This document shows positions 24,401-30,400 of a DNA stretch of 32,912 bases, in pieces (the first letter of the stretch is position 1; each line of letters starts with the position of its first letter). The position numbers and the translations under genes are program-made. The notes below the pieces were generated by a model. It was not told where the DNA came from. It saw nothing but the letters and a program-made list of their open reading frames with translations, and made no database searches. The DNA comes from Acanthaster planci (taxonomy: Eukaryota; Echinodermata; Asteroidea; Valvatida; Acanthasteridae). The stretch spans positions 1,388,798-1,421,709 of the forward strand of contig NW_019091358.1 of the NCBI RefSeq assembly GCF_001949145.1, read 5' to 3'.

Positions 24401-27400
24401 GGCAAAGGTTTATTCTGAACCAAAAGAAACTGTTGACTGGCTTTGCCCTTTTTCTTCTTCAGAAAAGCAAGAAGTTGGACATTAAAGACAATCACAGTAA
24501 CACGCCCCTAGCTATGGCTGTACTGGGAGGCAATGACAGGTAAGTGATGAACAGGGCACTCACATTCACCTACATGACCCAACGTATGTCCACCATTGTC
24601 ATTGGCAAGACTGCCGGACTATTTAGGCTGTTGATGAGCCTACAGAGTTTTTATGAGTTGCAAGAGGTATGAGAAAAATATGACTGTCACTACAAAATGA
24701 GCTGAAAGTCAGAATTTTCAAAACTTGAGATCTTGGTATCTTTGAATTCAGCAGAAAGAGCTTTCCAATGTCATGTACATGGAACACTTAGGGCAGAAGT
24801 ATAAGGTGACAATGTGGCATTATTCTGGCAACTTTTCGTCGGTGTTTCCGACATTGTTCCAACATTTCTGACCAGGCACGAATAATGCTATCATCAAAAT
24901 TGCTGAGAAAACATTTTATCCCTAACATCCTAAGGTGTATGTAAAATCGTATTGCAATTGGAGGATTTGGGACTGTTAGGGTTAACCATATGATCCTGCA
25001 CTATGTTTGGAATTACATAAGAAACAGGTTGCTCTTTCTAAATATTAAAAACCCGAAAATTTACCGCCACTTCAATATGATGTTGAACCCTAGAAATAGG
25101 AAGGGAGTGGGGTGCGACATTACTCCCATTTTGTCACAACAGGTCACAAATGACAATGGTACGTGGCATAGATGGTGACCATCATGCAAGTTGATAGAAA
25201 TCAGTTATTTAAATGAATATAAGCCTATAGTTACAATGTGCGATGTGCGAGGCCCAATTTACACACTGTTACTTGACAGTTAGCATGAAAGCTATGCCTA
25301 CTGTATCAGAAAATAACACAGCAATGTAAGCACTACATGTGTATTAACAGTTACCCGTGCATGAAGATTTCTATAGTAATGTCATAAAATTGGGCCAGGT
25401 TGCATATCTAACACTTGCCTACTGCAGTGGGCGCCAGTCTTGGGGAAACTGTGTGGTCACATGGTACTGTGACATCTTTGATCATCGGCCCCTGTAAGAA
25501 ACAATTATCCTTGTGTTTTTCACCAAGCCTACCGACACCATTTGAAGTTTTAAATCACTTTCCCCGTTTATTTTGGGATGGTCCAAAATGGTCCTTGTCT
25601 TTTGCATTGTTGGATTGTGATATGTTGATGTTTTTGTTATTTCTTTTCCTGTTGATGGCACTTTTGCCTCATTGTCTGCCACTTTTCTGCAAACCCCTTC
25701 AGCCTCATCCTGATAATTTTTTACAAAAATTGATTGAAAAGTAGTTTTTAGGCTTGTCAGCCGCACACGTTATAGTTGCCAAAGAATTCAAATAACGTTT
25801 TCTACATCATATTGCCAAAAGAAGGTTTATTTAACCCCCTGAGTGTATGTGATGCACAGAATTCAAGGCTGAGAATGTTTGACAGTTAGGTTTTCCTCAT
25901 ACATGAAGTCTTGCTTGCTTCAAAGACCAAGATTCAGCAGCCCAAATAAAAAGACTCAATTTTCATTTTTTCCCCGGGTTTATTCCAACACAACTTTTCA
26001 ACAGCAGTATGTTTACAGCAGTACCGAGCAGCAGTTCTCTTCAGTGAGGTTGTGAGGTTCTGTAAAGAACCTTACTCAGAAAGTTACAAAAGAGAAATGT
26101 CACAGGTTGCTACTGCAAACTTCCTCCTGTTGTTTTAATTAACTTCGCCTTGCAAATCTTCAAACAAATTTTTCAGTCCATTTGTGGTCTTTCCATCCCA
26201 GTGTGGCTATCATTCTGATTGAGGCCGGAGCGAACATCAACCTCACTGTCACCTTTGTCCCGCCGTCGCTGGAAGACCCGGCCAAGGGTCAGAGGGAGAG
26301 CAGGAAGCTGTGGGTATGGAAGCCCCTGGTCAAGCCCCGGCCTGTTCCCATTAAGGCCCCATTTGTCCAGGCCGTGGTGGCGGAGGGCTGGCAGAACGTC
26401 ATCTTCCTGGTCATGGCACGGCTGGAGAAATTCCAGCTCTCTTACATCTGTGTCATGCAGGTTGGTGTCAGCAGCTTGCTGTGTAAAGTCGGTAGTGTTG
26501 CAATTGTAGGTAGTGTAGGAAACAGGTTCTCTGATGAAACAAAAAAAAGGTATTTCCAAGTAAATAAAGGAATCGAAGAAATTGAAAAAATATCTCATTT
26601 AACTTGCCAATTATGCCTTACCCAAAACACATCAACAACCTCTAGATGTCCGAATGAAATCAGGCTGCATTCTACAATGTACATTGATGCAGCCTAACTT
26701 TAATTTAAACAGTCAAGCACAGCTTCCTTTAAAAACGTTCTTTTGCATTGTCTGAAAGTTGCAACATATATTGTAAGTTGTCCAATAATTTGGAACCAGT
26801 GACTGATGTCTGTCGTCAGGTACTTGACATTGGTGTTGCATGGGAGGAGGGAGTAACCAGGCAGGTTGACCCCATGGGAAAAAAGTGGGAAAAAAGAAAG
26901 GAAATGAACGCAAAGAAAAAGAGTGCCAAAAATGAACAGAGGGAGGAAATGGGATAAAAATCACAAGTTTGCTTAAAAAACCTTGACAGTGACCCCGTCC
27001 ACTGTAAATGGTGTATTATTTTGTTGCTGGTGAGTGTTGGTCCCTTTCTCCACCCCTAAAAATCTTACCCCTAACATGAAAGAACTCCTGGTGACATTCG
27101 TGGTACATGAATCTGGGTTTCCGATACACCCCAATGCAAAGCCAAACGAAAAGGGAAAAAGAAACAGGTAGAATGTTCCCAATTGATTTGGGGATTGCAA
27201 CTTTTGTTTTGGTTACCTTAACCAGGCCATTTTTGAGTCTCAGAAACTTCAGCTTGCCAGCACCATGCTCCTGAAGCAGCCTGATGATAAGAAGGTCCAG
27301 GCCACCAATAGCAGGGGCCGTAACTTCCTGCATCTGCTCTCCATACATGCCGACTCCAGTGATTCGCTTGATCTCTATGAGCAGGTACGTTATGCACTGG

Positions 27401-30400
27401 TCTGATTGATGCTGCTGGGAACTGCAGAATGGAATTCGAGAAAAGCCGTGGTGTTTTTTATTAAGGCCCTCCAATCGTGAAAATCAGTTTTTGATACCTG
27501 GTCAGTTTTGTAAAATTTCATTTGGATATTTTCAGTAGAAGGTGTAAAATTTGTGCTACGCTCATTTTTGGCGCAGGCAACTGTAATAACATTATGGCGT
27601 GGTGTTTCCCTGGACCTAACCTCACTTCAAGAGTCGAGTCTGAAACCGGTTGGGGTCACGACTCTAGCCTAAACTCGGGTTCCTCCTTGGTCCAGAGATC
27701 ACTCAGAGCAACCGAAAGGCTAAGGGAGCAGATCCATTATGGTGGAAATATACTGCCGATTATGATGACTGTGATGCTCTCTGCCAATTAGACAATACAC
27801 AACAACAAGGACACCTGACAATTTAGATCGCTGGTAACCTCAATAACAAAGTGATTTATTCAGACATTCAACGAATAATTAATTGATCAAATGATAAATT
27901 TTATTGGGTAAGCTTTATTACAACCTCTGTTGCTTTGCATGGTCTTGAAGAGAGACCAATACACAGCTAATACCGCACTGGGTCACGCCAGTCAGCAACG
28001 TACTGACTGATGTCGCCTCACGCAACTCCTATATACAGTGTGCAAACTACTACTGCATCACATGAATGCTATCGCCAATGCACGTCCAGTGTTGCCCAAC
28101 ATGAAACCAATAGCCAACGCTGGACCCAAGTCGTACTGCACAACTCAATATGGCACTGCTTAAACAACATTGCATTGAATATCCCAGTGTCACTGTAGTG
28201 ATACGGCCCACATGCACCAAGCGCCACGCCACCGTGGGCCCAGCCCAAATTTACTACAATGTACTCGCAAGTGAACGGCTAGACCGTACAACCTGTGTAC
28301 CGTACCTGCCACATGGAGACAGTCGGGGCGCGCCTAGCATATAGCAGCATCACATTGCCCTATAGCAACACATGCCACAGCGAGAGCACTAAGAACTCAC
28401 GTCTTTACAGCTTTGCTGCAACTAACAAGAACCCAGAGCAAGCTCCGCCCGCTTATGTGCTCGCACATTGCATAGATCACGCGCAAACCAAGGAGCTTAC
28501 TACATACACTGAGGGCCATGCTCCGCCCAGCCTGTGTATTTCACAGGACATGTCCACACAAACTTAAGAAAGTTCGTACACTCTCCGCTACAAAATAAAC
28601 TGAGGTTTATCAACGTGTGCTTTAATTCATACATTTTCATCTTCATTTCTCACTTTTCTTTGGATGTTTCATAATTATAAAAGAATGATTTGTTTTGTTG
28701 TATTTGGTAACCTTTACTGTTTTGCTGTTAACGTAAAGGAGGCTTATATAAATTCACATTAACCCTCCTTTTGTTGTAAACGTCACGATCAGTCAAAAAA
28801 TCCTTCCACTTAATTTCTCCCAGTACACAGACACATATGGGAAATTTGACAGGTTTTGACTGATAGGACAACTGGTTCAAAATTGTGTCTGCAGAGGAGG
28901 GTTAATGATCAATGTACAATATATTGGCTTTCACAAGCATTTCGCGTATGTCCTGACTGTGCTGAATGTGTTTGAGGATGTGTAGAAAAAACCCATCCAT
29001 CCCCATCCCAGAAGGATGGGCTACCTTTCCCCAGTCACATTTCAGAACGCTTGTCACTTTCAGAGCTTGAAAATGCTGTAGGACATCACTTGACGGCACA
29101 TATGAGTCAACTTTTAGCTGTTTTGTGGCATCACGCACACACACAAAATTAGCAATTTTTGTGATGGTAACTCTTTGGAGTATTTTAAACATTCCCGACA
29201 CAATTAATTTTACCTTCAGATTGCCATCCCCTTGCTAGAAAGAGGCGTAAAGCTTTTTGCCAGGGATGACAAGGGTTGTACCCCTCTCCACTACGCAGCC
29301 GCCAACCAGAATGCGGCTCTCTGCAAGCTCTTGGCTGGTAAGTCACCTGACTGAGGTCAGGGGGGAGGATTTTCCATCATTGTCAGTGCTGTGTTAGAAA
29401 TGGCAAGAGGATTGCATTACTTGATCATCGCCTTGACATCACAAACATTTCTGGTGAGAGGTCATGAAAATTGACTACAGTATGAAGGTGATTTTCTGAA
29501 GAAAAAAAAATGGTTTCCACAGAGAGGGACGAGGCTAATTTCAAGAAGTCTCTGAATTGCAAGGATGGTAGAGGGCGCACTCCGATGGCAGCAGTCTTCT
29601 GGAACATTGGCTTTGACCTGTCCACCATGGCAGTCATACGGTAAGGCAAATGATTAGGGCCATGTTCAAACAATGATCATTTATCAACCAGTATTCGATT
29701 TTGCTAAGTGCCGAGAGTACATTTTGGGCACAGGTTACCAGGGAAAATTGACCATTGGTAAACAAACGGTCATTGCATGCACCCGGCCTGTATTTAAGGT
29801 GCTTGCCAATCACTGCACATACAGCATGCATGCACTTTATGCACCCATCATTTAACCTGGCCTTTCCTATTTCAACTTGCTGACCTTCAGAGGCCAACAG
29901 TTTTCCATGAAGATGTCAGCACACTGAAAGAAACAGTAGCCTGACCCATTGTGTAGAGAATGTATCAAACAAGAGGGAGTAGTGTACATTGGCATTGCAT
30001 TTGTTATGCATGCATTAAAAAATACCATACAGTGACTGCGAACTTCATGAAAGTGCTTACCCATCCAACATCAGCTTTAGCTGATCATCGTTGCCTGGTG
30101 CCTTGCAATGATGTTAAAGGAAGACCTCTAAACTTTTGAGACTTATAGCTATCTGATCTTCCCCGCCTCGACTCCCCTTCCACGGAAGCCTTCTCTTCAT
30201 CTCTCACCAATCCAGACTCTTCACCAAATTCAACGCCTCACTGGACCTCCAAGCCCCCCTGCCGGACGTCCAGGCGCGCGTCCCCCAGCAGCGAGCCGAC
30301 ACCCTGGACGCCTGGTACCACGGCTCCCCGGCCAAGTCGGCATCCCGCACCCCGCTCATTCTCTACATCCACACCAACGACTTCCACGGCTGCCAGTTCC

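Noticed and set aside
26820-26864. A 45-nt in-frame exon (VLDIGVAWEEGVTRQ) between exons 22 and 23
   Set aside because: It fits phase 0-0, but its acceptor tract and donor (GTTGAC) are weak. Joining exon 22 directly to exon 23 gives an unbroken ankyrin helix pair that the insert would disrupt.
28010-28567. Three overlapping short + frames as a separate gene
   Set aside because: They are in different frames and lie in an LTR-like island; no protein family is recognised.
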